From Trichosanthes cucumerina (lineage: Eukaryota; Streptophyta; Magnoliopsida; Cucurbitales; Cucurbitaceae), in assembly GCA_036507285.1 (NCBI GenBank), contig CM071835.1, forward strand, positions 45,597,501 to 45,661,500: a DNA stretch of 64,000 nucleotides. Direction: 5' to 3'. The notes beneath the pieces were generated by a model. That model did no database searches. It was not told the DNA's origin and saw only the letters and a program-made list of their open reading frames with translations. The position numbers were made by a program, and so were the translations under genes. Shown piece by piece: positions 12,220 to 23,797 of this stretch. Position 1 is the stretch's first letter. Each line of letters starts with the position of its first letter.

Positions 12220-14025
12220 TGTTGGGATTTTTGTCCTAATCTCGTGTTTGTAATATATTGTTTGAAATTAATAAGAGTTATTCATTTCATCACTTTGTGT
12301 CTCGCAATATTTATAAACTTTTCCAATAAACTAAGCTCCGGGTCAATGAATTTTATGAGAGAACTAGAACTTGAACGGTGTGTAGTGGACACACAGGGAG
12401 GATCACGTTCGAGTTAATGACCTGAACGATCTACTGATATATGGATAGGTTGGAGACCTAATCCACGGATACACTTTGTGGATGCGCCCGCTTTGTATTA
12501 GATACAAACGAGGTGATCTGACTCGTTCATGTGGTTGACATGCGAGTGGGAGCATCCTGTGCAATGAGATTGTACAAGACCGGACCGTGAATTATTAGAC
12601 CTACTGATGTAACACCGTTGACAATAAGGACTAATAACTTCGTAGATGACTATTAGTGACTCGACCTGAATCCTGAGCGTGTTACAGACTCGCATGCGCA
12701 GGGGTCTGTCCTTTGACTAGTATGGGTGAGGGTGGTTACAGTTACTCGCCCAATATGCCTATCTTCTCAGTGACGAGAACCAAGTAGGAGCTAGGAACTT
12801 AACTACGCGAGATGGAATTCACTGCGTTCGCCTTTAGGAAACTAGAGGGGTTGTTCCCTTAAGTCTTTGTCTCCGTGGCTTGGACAACGGGTGCCCACCT
12901 TCTCACTGGCCCGAGAAGGGTGTTGTGCATGGTTGGACCATCACAATATGTTGTTCATTAGAGGAGCAGTGGGGACTTAAGGAACAAGAGGTAGATCTGA
13001 GGGTAAAGCGGTAATTTGACCCAGTAGTGTCTCACGAACAACCCGTGAAGGGTCGACTCATGGGCATTGGTTATATCCGTGGACACGTAATATTCTACAC
13101 ATCGACGGAGTGCGACTACGGGCTATAGTGGAGTATTACCAGTAGCTAATGAATGTTGATTAACCGGGTCAAAGAGTTTGACAGGTTAATCTCGAATCAT
13201 TGAAATCCGTCACTGTAGGTCCATTAATTCCCTCGGTTGGCTCAATCTGGGTTAAAAGAAGGGTTAATGTTTTGGTATGAAATGGAAGTGTTCAATTTCA
13301 CTTTAAGGGCATTTATGTCATTTATATGAGATATAAATGATATAATATATAGTTTAATGTGAATGAGATTTATAATAAACTATAGGTTAGCCTAATTGTT
13401 GAATTAGGGCTAATTGGAGAAATTAATTGAGAGAAATTAAATTGGATGTGATTCAATTTAATTAATCCACAATTATTGCAAATGAGATTTGCAATATGAG
13501 ATATGAGATATCTTATATTATGTGTTTATGCAAATGAGATTTGCATAACCTATGGTTGTGGTAAAGTGGTAATTATGTGGAGATTTTAACTCCATCAATT
13601 CCACTATATAAACCCTTCTTGCAAGAAGGAATGTATCTCATTCTCTCATTTTTTGATTTTCATCAAAGAAGAGAAGAAGAATTCTCTCAATCCTTTCTCT
13701 CAATTCTCCTCCCTTTCCAAAACTAAAGTCCCACCACTTTCCTTCTTCCTAAGGAAGAACAACCGAGAAGGCCGTTGGTGGTGTTCGTTTCGTACGAGAG
13801 AAGCGATCGTTGAGAAGCACGAAGAGTTCGTGATCCGAGGAAGAAATTCTTGAAGGTTGTCTACAACAAACAAGTAAGTAAATTCTTTCTTGTTGTAAAT
13901 TTCTTCCTTTTCAGCATGTTTAGCCTAGGTCTAAGTGTTAGATTGGTTTTAACAAATCCGAGTTGCATAATGATACCACGACGTTTCGATCGTCTTCCGC
14001 TGCGCGGGGATTTTCATTCCCTTCA
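12220..14025 (+). repeat. 5' LTR of Copia element E2
   Basis: The LTR is 1806 bp, from TGTTGGGATTTTTGTCC to CCCTTCA, alignable with both E1 LTRs but clearly diverged. It ends two bases before a primer site. No partner LTR is present in the window. Confidence 0.88.
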
Positions 14026-14027
14026 AA

Positions 14028-14040
14028 TGGTATCAGAGCC
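14028..14040 (+). other. Primer binding site, initiator tRNA-Met type (E2)
   Basis: TGGTATCAGAGCC lies two bases after the LTR end, identical to the E1 primer site. Confidence 0.9.
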
Positions 14041-16133
14041 ATTTTGATGGTTCTTCATTTATGCACTGTTTTGTTAAAATTAGGTGGGTAAATTGCCTAA
14101 TTTCATGAGATGAATGTTTGGTTTGCATAATGGATGTTTTCGGTTTTTGGCACTAGTTTAGATTTACAATTTATGTTGATGAGATCAATGTAAGGGCCCG
14201 TTATTTTTGGGCATTTTGTTGTAAATCGAGTCTGTAAGTCCGGGTCGTTCGTGGCAAGAGTTGCTATGAAGAAATCGGAGCGGAAACAGGCGATTTTCGG
14301 TGGAAGAACAACAAAGAGTTTGTTGTTCTGTCGATGGCGTAAAGACGCTGCCTCACGGCGTCTCAACGTTGTCCTTGCAGCCGGAGGCCCTGCAGCAGAT
14401 CAGCGTTGCAACGCTAGGCGTAGCGTTGCAACGCGCCGCCGCATTGTGAACGCTGGTCGACGGCGCTTGCTGGCGGCGCTTGTAACGCTTGTCCACGGCG
14501 TTGCAATGCTGCACGCGTTGAGGAGCAGTTCGCGGTAGTTTCGCGAGGACGTGGGACGACATTTTCACTTAGTGGGTGGTTTATTTTCTTATTTTATTTA
14601 ATTTATTATTTCTAAAATGTAATTTATTTATTTATTTTATTATTTTATTAAATAATATTAATATAAATGTTATATTAATGTTATTTAATTAAATAATTGC
14701 CCCTAGGTACCAAAAATCGGTCCATTTTTGCTGTTTAATTATTTTATGCATGAGATGTATATTTTAATTAAATTCTATGTACATATTGTATGTCATATAG
14801 ATTTAAAATCCCACCTTAGGTTAAACATTTCATGCATCATTTTTATATTATAAGAGTTATAATATATAGTATGCATGATAGGATTATATTTTAAGAGTTA
14901 TAATATAATGTATGCATGTTTTAATTTATTTAAATATAAGTGTTATATTTTTAAATTAAAAGCATGCTCATGCATTTAATTCATGTGATGAATGTATGTT
15001 ATAGTATAGTATTATTCATGTGATGGATGATCAAGCACTATAACATAGAAATGCATGCAACCTAAGTTAATTATTAGTTTTCAAGAGTTTAGAACTTGAA
15101 TAATTAGACTTAGGTTTTCTGTTTTATAATAATATTAGAAATTAGGAAATAAAATATAACTTTTGAATGGAGACTGATAAGTAACTCTGTCTAAGGAAGG
15201 TTTTGTCTAAGGCTGGGGTATTTAAGTTGACGCTTGCAGAACACCCCTACCTGAAAACCGACCTGGGAGTGAATTCGGTCCGGAGATTCTTAGGTTATAT
15301 TATCGTGAATACCGTTAATTAAGAGTTAATTAATTTACTCACATAGACCTAAGTTAATAATAGTATCGTGAGTACCGTTAATTAAGAGTTATATTGGTAG
15401 ACTTAGGTAAATTTTAGCCAATTTATCTAGGTCAATCCCTATTAAAATTAAAGTGCTGAGTGGGAGAAAATATAGTGTATGAGATACATTTGAATTTCCA
15501 ACTACAAATCTCTGTTAAGTCCGCACCGTGAGATCTATACTCGGCCTTCGGGTGACATTTGTATAGGTCAATATCATCGTGGATGGAGAGAGTACTTATA
15601 GTGAGTGGGAGCGGGACTTGTAAAAACGAGACCCATGGTCTCTTCTTTCGAGTCACACCGTGAGACGCCTATGATCTGCCTGCAAGTTTGGCCTAGACCA
15701 GACAATCCCTTCGGAGGGCTTGATCATGGGAATCGGAACACCGTGAATTCCCGAAAGGGATACAGTTTCCTGGTTGGTTTTCCTTCTTGATTCTCTCTTC
15801 GGTGGCTATTGTTTGGACGGATGCTTGGAAACTTAAAGATTGAGGGTGACACTCACAGAATTCGTTATGTGTTAATGAATTTGACCGAACAATGGTAATT
15901 GGACGCCTAATGGAATAAGAGTTATTCTGGGATTAGGGTCTGATCGAGAAAGTCTCGTCCTAGAGGATGAGTGTTCTGTTCACCCTTCGGTGGCGGTCAT
16001 TCTAAACATTTAGGGTATCATTGAAAAATTTTTAATGACCTAGGTATCATGAAACAATTTTGCTAAAACTTGATTGGATTTCAAAAGTATTTTGCGAGAC
16101 TAAAACAAAGTTTTCTTAATTTTTCAGCTAAAA
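14041..16133 (+). other. Long leader of E2 with palindrome cluster
   Basis: The 2.1-kb leader precedes the gag ATG at 16134. A GC-rich block at 14340-14525 contains two exact GCGTTGCAACGC palindromes (14403-14414 and 14423-14434) and several partial copies (GGCGCTTG, GGCGTTGCAATGC and similar). An open frame across this block (14251-14538) follows the repeats rather than any protein family, so I treat it as non-coding. Confidence 0.78.
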
Positions 16134-17022
16134 ATGTCTAGCGCAATTAAAGCTCTACTCGCGTCCAATAAATTAGTGGGAGATAATTTCCAAAGTTGGA
16201 AAAACAACATAAACACAATTTTGGTGAATGACGACCAAGAGTTCGTGCTCACTGAGGAGGGTCCTCAGGTGCACGGTTCAATAGTCCTATTCCACGATCT
16301 ACAAACCTTCCAGTCCTTGGTGCAAACTAGGGGACAGGAAGCTGAGGCAAGTGTTGCCTTAAGACCTTTTCACAGGGGTTCGACCTCTGGGATAAAGTTT
16401 GTAGACTCTTCACGCCCTAAGGGGAAGAAGGAGAAGTTGAAGGAAGTTAAGGTTGACCGCACTGCCGCCCTAAAAGGCAAAGAAATCAAGGATGTTGCCA
16501 TAAAGTGTTTCTACAACAACGGGGACGGGCGCCTGAAAAGGAGTTGTCCCAAGTTCCTCGATGAAAAGAAGATGACAGGTAAATGTGATTTACTTGTCAC
16601 AGAAACTTGTTTAGTGGAGAGTAATGACTCTGCTTGGATATTGGATTCAAGCGCCACTAACCATGTTTGCTCTTCTTTTCAAGGATTAAGTTCTCTGGTG
16701 AGTGCAAGAGGGTGAGATAACACTCGGGGTTTGATCGGAGAAGTTGTCTCATTTTGCGACAATATAAACGCAGTGAAGAAGTATTCTTTGGCGAGAAGTA
16801 CTTATTATTGGATAATATGTACATAGTTCACGGGTTTACGAGAAACCTAGTTTCTATCTCCTACCTATTAGAACAAAATATTTCTGTTTCATTCAAGAGT
16901 AATAAAACGTTTATTTCTCGAAATGGAAATTTGATTTGTTCTGCTTCGCTTGAGAGCAATTTATATGTTTTGAACCTAAATTCGTTCAAAAGTGTTTTGA
17001 ACAACGAATTGTTTAAAACAGC
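16134..17022 (+). pseudogene. Copia gag with N-terminal part of pol, truncated (E2)
   Basis: An open stretch of 193 codons starts at ATG 16134 (MSSAIKALLASNKLVGDNF). After TEEGPQV it joins directly to the LQTFQSLVQT region of gag, leaving out about 145 residues that the minus-strand Copia at 23.2-23.8 kb retains. The zinc knuckle is damaged: the first CX2C pair reads CFYNN, so the second cysteine is lost. The protease site reads DSSAT rather than DSGAT. A short disruption at about 16690-16755 breaks the frame, then the pre-integrase region resumes (MYIVHGFTRNLVSIS) until the truncation at 17022. Confidence 0.85.
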
Positions 17023-17687
17023 CTGGACGTGCGCACGACGACTAACCGACGACACGGGCGGTGGGTGGCGGCTATGCGACAAGGGGTCCTTTTACCCTCG
17101 GTTTTTTGTTTTCCTCTATTTTTTTTTAATTAGAAAAACAAAAAGTACTTTAGAAAAAGGGAAAGGAAGAGAAGAGCTAACCTGAAAGTCCTCACCCTCT
17201 GAACCGATTCCCAACACAAAAGTGAGAAAAAAGGGATTTGAGACTGCAACTTCCAAAATGTGAAGGACCTGAATTTAAACCGTATAATGTTTAATTTAGG
17301 TCCCAAACTTAAAAGAATACGAATTGTACACCTGCCCCTTAAAGACTCAAGTGTTTAGAAAAACGACCCGAACCACCAAAAATCACAACTTAAACCAAAA
17401 AGATTAAATCCAACGTACCTGAATTAACTGGGGTGTCACAGTCTTACTTGATGCCAGTGAACTATACACTTGTTGGTCGATTAAATGTTGATATTGATCA
17501 ATATTTTCATTAAAAATGAGTAAACAAACAATTCATAAAAATATTTAAATTAACAAATAAATGCTTCCCTCTTTATTTATAAGTTAAAATTTCTCTTAGC
17601 ATTACCATTATGGTTCATTAATGATATTGTGTTGTTAAATCCTTATATTTCATCGATTTTTATGATATAATGGAAGTTTGTCAATCC
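17023..17687. other. Unassigned segment after the E2 truncation
   Basis: An abrupt change from Copia sequence to a GC-rich stretch (17023-17090), then poly(T)/A tracts and text ending ACTGGGGTGTCACAG at about 17440. The TGTCACA end and general make-up recall Gypsy LTR ends such as the one at 56402-56410, so this may be an LTR remnant. The remaining 240 bases are AT-rich with nothing recognisable. The final AATCC at 17683-17687 is the target duplication of the next element. Confidence 0.35.
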
Positions 17688-17913
17688 TGTTGGAAAAAAA
17701 CCTCCCACCACTAGGAATAAAAAGAAATAACTGAGAAATTAAAAGAAAACAACAAAATAAGATACACAAGAATTTACGTGAAAAATTGTTACAATCACAT
17801 ATAATTCTTTCCCCGACCCCAATTACAAAAACACTCTCCCAAAGCTTATACCACTCACACCCTTTTCCCACTCTCAGACCAGAGAATATAAAGAGGGAAT
17901 TTAACTGGAGCTA
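17688..17913 (-). repeat. Left LTR of the outer short-LTR Copia, first part
   Basis: Matches 28827-29106 of the right LTR, apart from a deletion of about 57 bp. It stops at GGAGCTA, where the inserted Copia begins. The LTR continues at 27794-27914 with the duplicated AGCTA. Confidence 0.85.
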
Positions 17914-19834
17914 TGATGGAGATCTAATCGCCTTGAGCAGCGGAAACGAGTTTGGAATCGTAATTGCAAGCTTATTTTGGTTGAAAAACAAAAACCAATT
18001 CATTGAAAATAAACAAAGATAAACATGTCTTCTAATCTAATTAGACATGAAAATTAACATACAAACATGCATTGTTTAACTATTAAACTAAAAGGAAGAA
18101 AACTTACCTTTGTTGTTTTTCCACATAGCAACTCCTTGCTTCCAAATTGTACAGCAACACAGGTACACCCAAAAGAACGTCTCTGTTCTTCCAACAGAAC
18201 ACAACCACTCAGGAAAACTCTCTATCCTCTGAGTACTACTTAGATCAAATTCCTTTGTGGGAAGGAATCCAACAATTGGAAGAAAGTGAAAGGAAAAATG
18301 TGAGAGAGAGAATTCAAGAGTGAGCAATTCACAATTGCAAGATCATCGATCGATCAATCAACCACTTCCCATCGAAAAGGTTGAATTGAAAAGGAGAACT
18401 TCCCCCTCCCCACTCCCTATCGATAGGGGGGAAGTAGAAAGAGGGGAACGTATCCTCCTGACACGTTCCCAATAATTAATTAATCAATTAAGTTAATTAA
18501 TTAAATATCATATATTTAATTAATAATTAGGATTAAATCATATTTAATCTTTTTCTCCTCTAACCTATAGTTTTAATGTACATCTTATGCACATTAAATT
18601 ATAACCTATAGTTTTTAAATATGAATCACATTCACATTTAAATCAATATTTGGATTCTTTCAAATATTTAATTCTCTTATATAATTTAATATGAATCATA
18701 TTTACATTAAATTTATAATATATAGTTCCAAAACTATATATTATATCGTATCTATATACATTTAATTTATTCCCTAATGAATTTGAACATTTCAAATTCA
18801 AATGATCTAAGAACCCTTTACGAGCTAGAAGGTGGACCTAATGGACCTATAGATCGAAGCTCCAACGGTTACGAGATTGCTCGGTTAATCCATTAACCTC
18901 CTAATCAACATTCGTTAACTGCGGAAACACTCCACTAAAGTCCCGCAGCTGCACTCTTCTCACTGCAGATATATTTCTGTGTCCATGGATATTGACCAAT
19001 AACAGCAAGTCAGTCCTTCATGAATGTTCGTAACACCAGCTGGGTAAAATTACCGTTTTACCCCTAGGTTACATCTTGTACCTTAAGTTCCAGTGCTCCT
19101 CTAATGAACAATTTGTTTGTGGTCCTACCAATAAATAGAGTCCCTCTCGGGCCAATGCTGGTCGGGCTCTTTGTTCAAGTCCCAGAGACACCACTTAAGG
19201 AAACATTCCTCTATTTACCCTAGTAGGCGGGAAGAAGTGAATTCCATCTTGCTAAGTTCAGTTCCCAGCCGCTCACTCGGTCTTGTCCGCAAGAAGGTAG
19301 GCATATTGAGTCGGCGAATCTGGCCACTCTCACCCATACTAGTCAAAGGACAATCCCTCGCGAACAGGAGTTCGTAACCTTCTTAGGATTGAGATCAAGT
19401 TGCCTAGGTAATCCTAGTGAACTAGAAACCTAACTAGTCAACGGAGTTACATCTAGAGGTTACTATTTCATGGTCCGGTCTTATGTAATCTCATTACATA
19501 GGATATCCCCACTCACATGTCATCTACACGAACACGTTAGGATCACAGTGTTTGTATCATATACAAAGTGGGCCACATCCATAGTTTTACCACGGTAAGG
19601 TACCCAAACCGAGACCCTTTAGGTTGTATCTCGAACCGAGATGCTTTATATGTACACTACATTCAGTTAAAGATACATCTAACAGCCTTGGATGTTTAGT
19701 TTATTGGATTTAGGTTTAAAACAAAGGCAATATCGTAAATAACGAACAATAACTCTTTATTGAAATACTAACAATTTATTACAATAATTAGAACATAATT
19801 ACAAACTACGAGTTTTAGGGCACAAACCCCAACA
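17914..19834 (-). repeat. 3' LTR of the nested Copia
   Basis: The LTR is 1921 bp, pairing with 25844-27793. On the plus strand it reads from TGATGGAGATCTAATCG to CAAACCCCAACA. Confidence 0.93.
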
Positions 19835-19846
19835 AACTCCCACTTG
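19835..19846 (-). other. Polypurine tract of the nested Copia
   Basis: The plus strand reads AACTCCCACTTG, which is CAAGTGGGAGTT on the coding strand, directly adjoining the LTR. Confidence 0.8.
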
Positions 19847-19958
19847 AACTAAAACTCTAGTGGGGTACATCATAATCTAAAATAGTAGTTACAGAGATAC
19901 AAATAGAATAAACTAGGGCATCCATATACCCCATTACATATCTCCCACTTGCCCTAGA

Positions 19959-22900
19959 TTAACCTATGTACATATCTTGTTTTCCTAGACTTTCCAGATG
20001 ACCCTCGAACACTTTAGTCGTAAGAGTGTTTGTAAACGGATCAGTAATATTGTGCTCCGAAGCGATCTTCGTGACTGTCACATCTCCTCGTTGCACTATT
20101 TTTCGTATCATGTGATACTTTCTCTCGATGTGCTTGTCTCGCTTATGGCTGCGAGGTTCCTTCGAATTGGCTACTGCACCACTGGTGTCACAGTATAAGG
20201 TGATGGGAAATTTCATATTTGGAACAACTTTCAAATCAGTAAGGAATTTCCTTAGCCAAACAGCCTCTTTAGTTGCTTCACAAGCAGCGACATACTCATC
20301 CTCCATCGTGGAGTAAGCGATGCATCCTTACTTGATGCTTCGCCATACTATAGCTCCCCCGTTAAGGGTGAAAACTGATCCCGATGTGGATTTCCTAGAA
20401 TTCTTATTGGTCTGAAAATCACAATCAATGTATCCAGTAAGGATCAAATCCTTAGTCCGATACACAAGCGTATAGTCCCTCATTCTCCTAAGATACTTGA
20501 GGATATTTTTAACTGTTGTCCAGTGGTCTAACCCTGAATTGGATTGGTACCTACTGTCTATTCCCACTTCATAGCAAATGTCTGGCCTCATGCACAACAT
20601 AGCATACATTAAGCTACCTACTGTAGAGGCATAGGGAATACGTCTCATATCCTCAACTTCTTAAGGTGTCTTAGGACACTATTCCTTAGACAGATGAACT
20701 TGAAGGGTAATAAGTCCCTCTTGGAATTCTGCATCGAATATCGGGACAACATTTTGTCGATATAAGATGCTTGAGACAGAGCTAACGATTTGTTCTTGCG
20801 ATTCTTGAAGATCTGAATCCCAAGATCATATTGTGCCTCTCCCAAATCATTCATTTGGAATTTGGTCGCCAGCCAATTCTTTATATTAGTAAGGCATCCT
20901 ACATCATTCCTAATGAGTATGATATCATCCACATAAAGAACTAAGAAAGCTACTTTGTCGTTGATGATCCTCTTGTAAACGCAAGGCTGATCAACGTTTT
21001 GGTCAAAACCATAAGACTTGATCGCAGTATCAAATCTTATAATCCAAGATCTGGATGTTTGTTTCAATCCATAAATGGATCGATTGAGCTTGCAAACTTT
21101 TTGCTCCTGACCTTGGGTTATGAACCCTTCGGGCTGAGACATATAGATGCTCTCGACAAGATTATCATTCAAAAAGGCAGTCTTGACGTCCATTTGCCAG
21201 ATTTCATAATCATAAAACACGGTTATGGACAAGAGTATCCTTATAGACTTCAACATAGCAACATAGGAAAAAGTTTCTTCATAATTAACTCTTTCCCTTT
21301 GGGTAAAACTCATTGCTACAAGTCTAGCCTTAAAGATTTGTACCTTTCCGGCTGCATCTTTCTTTCTCTTATAGATCTATTTACACCCTATGGGTCTTAT
21401 CCCTTCAGGTTGGTCTACAAGTTCCCATACTAAATTGAAGTTTATTGACTCCATTTCAAGGTCGATGGCTTTGATCCATTGGTCCTTGTCTACGTCATTC
21501 ATTGCCTGTTTATAAGACAATGGATCTTCTACGCAGTCATCAAGTATGACGACTTGAGTTTTAGCAAAACCCAAGTAGCGGTCAGATTGGGAAACAACCC
21601 TCCCACTGCGTCGAGACATTCTCAACGATTGAGAAGAACGAGACTGACTAGAGGTGCTGGCTTCTCCATTAACTCTTGATGAATGTCTAGCTTGATCAAC
21701 AACTCTTGTTGGTTCATCTGTAGCTTCATTTAGCACTACTTTACTACCCAGTTTGTGGTTCCTCATGTGATCTTCTTCCAAGAAAGTGGCGTTTGTCGAT
21801 ACAATCACCTTGTTTTCTTGTGTGTCGTAGAAAAGACCACCCTTTCGTTTCTTTGGGATAACCAACAAATTGGCATAATCTTGAACGAGGTTCCAGTTTC
21901 TTTAGGTTTGTCACTAGCACGTGTGTCGGACAACCCCAAATCCTAAATTGTTGTAAACTAGGTTTACGCCCCTTCCATAATTCAAAAGGTGTTTCTAAAA
22001 CACTCTTTGACGGAACAATGTTCAAGATTTAAACTGCAGTCTCTACTGCGTATCCCCAAAACGAGGCAGGCAATTGAGCATAGCTCATCATAGAACGAAC
22101 CATGTCCAACAAGGTTCTATTTCTCCTTTCTGACACACCATTTTGTTGTGGTGTATTAGGTGCCGAGAGTTGAGATTTAATTCCATGTTCTATCAAATAG
22201 TCCTGGAATCTTAAATACATATACTCTCCACCTCGATCGGTTCGAAGTGTTTTAATGATTTTCCCTAATGCATTCTCTACTTCATCCTTATACTCTTTGA
22301 ACTTTTCAAGAGCTTTAGACTTATGATGCATTAGGTATAAATAATCATATCTCGAATAATCATCTATGAAAGAGATGAAATATTCGTACCCTCCTCGAGC
22401 TTTAACATTCACCGGACCACAAAGATCCGAATGTATAAGTTCTAAGGGCTCTATGGCTCTGTAACCTTTTCCAATAAAAGGTTGATTGGCCATTTTACCT
22501 TCCAAGCATTATTCGCAGGGTGGTAAAGAATCATCTCCTAACTTGTTTAGAAGTCCATTCTTAAATAATCTCTTAATCCGGTTAAGATTTATATGACCAA
22601 GTCTAAGATGCCATAGATAGGTATTATTTTGAGAAATTCTTTGCCTTTAACTTTGAGTATTAGCAGTTTTAAACATCTCATGATTCAAAATTGCTTTAGT
22701 TCTATTCGGTTTAAGTACATACAAGCTGTTTTCTAACTTAACATAACAAATATTGACATCTTTCTTTAAAATGAACGCTTCATTAAATGAAAAGGTAAAA
22801 CAGTAGCCAAGTTCAATTAAACAAGAGATAGATATTAAGTTCCTCTTAATTTTGGGAACTATATACACGACCCTGAGCGTCATCTCACCCTCTTCGAGCT

Positions 22901-23797
22901 CCTTGAAGGAACTAGTTTTCTGAAAGAAGAGCAAACGTGATTAGTGGCTCCTAAGTCAAGTATCCAGGTAAAATCATCATTTTCCACTAAACAAGTTTCA
23001 AGAATAAGTAAATCTAATTTACCTTTCTTCTCTTTGAGTCCATTGTCTGCAGTAGCAGAAGCTTTCCCTTTTCCTCCTTTCCTCTTCTTCCAAGTCTTCT
23101 TAATCCCAGAAGAAGAACCGCAGGGCTTGGTTCCAGAGGATGAACCCATCTGAAGCCTTTAGGAATGGGCAAACTGATTTGGCTTTCCATCAACCTGTCC
23201 CTTATTATCCATAAGAGACTGGTAAGTCTGCAGTTCATTTAGGAGGGAAGTCAGGTTATACTCCTTTTTGTTCAACTCCGCATTGCTACGGAATGGTAGG
23301 AAACTCTTCGGAAGAGATTCCAGGATAAAGAATACCTGACTTTGCTCATCTAAGACCACTTCGTTCATTTCGGCAACATTGAAGTGAACTATAAGATCGA
23401 GAACATGTTCTCTCACTGAAGTTCCCTCCTTCATGCGCGCATTATAAACATATTTGAGGGATTCGTGTCGAATTTGTTCAGACGGTTGTCCAGATAAATT
23501 CTGCAGATAACCCATGATCTCACGAGCTGAGACCATACCCTCCAACTTCCTAGCCAAAACATTAGATATGTCAGCCAGGATATAGGCTTTGGCCTTTTCA
23601 TTAACCTTGGACCAGCGGTCAAACGCATCCTTAACAGATTGAGGTGCGTTTTGAGCAGGGATCTGAGGTCATTCCTCAGTCAGTATGAATCAAACGTCGT
23701 CAACAACAAGAATCACATGCTGGTTGATTTTCCACGTAGTAAAGTTTTCACCAGTTAAATGTTCGCTTTTGAGTAAGGCTATATACGAGGACGACAT
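19959..23797 (-). pseudogene. Degenerate Copia gag-pol polyprotein gene (nested element)
   Basis: Gag starts at ATG 23797 (MSSSYIALLKSEHLTGENF) and runs to about 23159. Unlike E1 and E2 it retains the central gag region (RKLEGMVSAREIMGYL, MKEGTSVREHVLD). Gag has two early TGA stops near 23695 and 23670. No CCHC zinc knuckle is visible before the protease, whose site reads DLGAT. The integrase (about 22505-21744) keeps HSDLCGP, TDRGGEY and GVSERRNRT, so the DDE triad looks intact. Reverse transcriptase (about 21313-20645) keeps YVDDIIL. RNase H lies at 20306-19959. The frame is broken by a stop at 22026-22028 and by shifts near 22510-22650, 21744-21868, 21313-21377 and 20645. Confidence 0.92.

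Larger units (their letters stand above)
12220..17022 (+). mobile_element. 3'-truncated Copia retrotransposon (E2), related to E1
   Basis: It has a 5' LTR, primer site, leader and the first part of gag-pol, homologous to E1 throughout. Homology stops after GTTTAAAACAGC at 17022, in the middle of the pre-integrase region. The rest of pol and the 3' LTR are absent, so no target duplication can be tested. E2 carries the same gag deletion as E1. Confidence 0.88.

Noticed and set aside
14251..14538. Overlapping frames in the E2 leader (and 25244-25651 in the nested element)
   Set aside because: They follow the palindrome-rich block in both directions and match no protein family.
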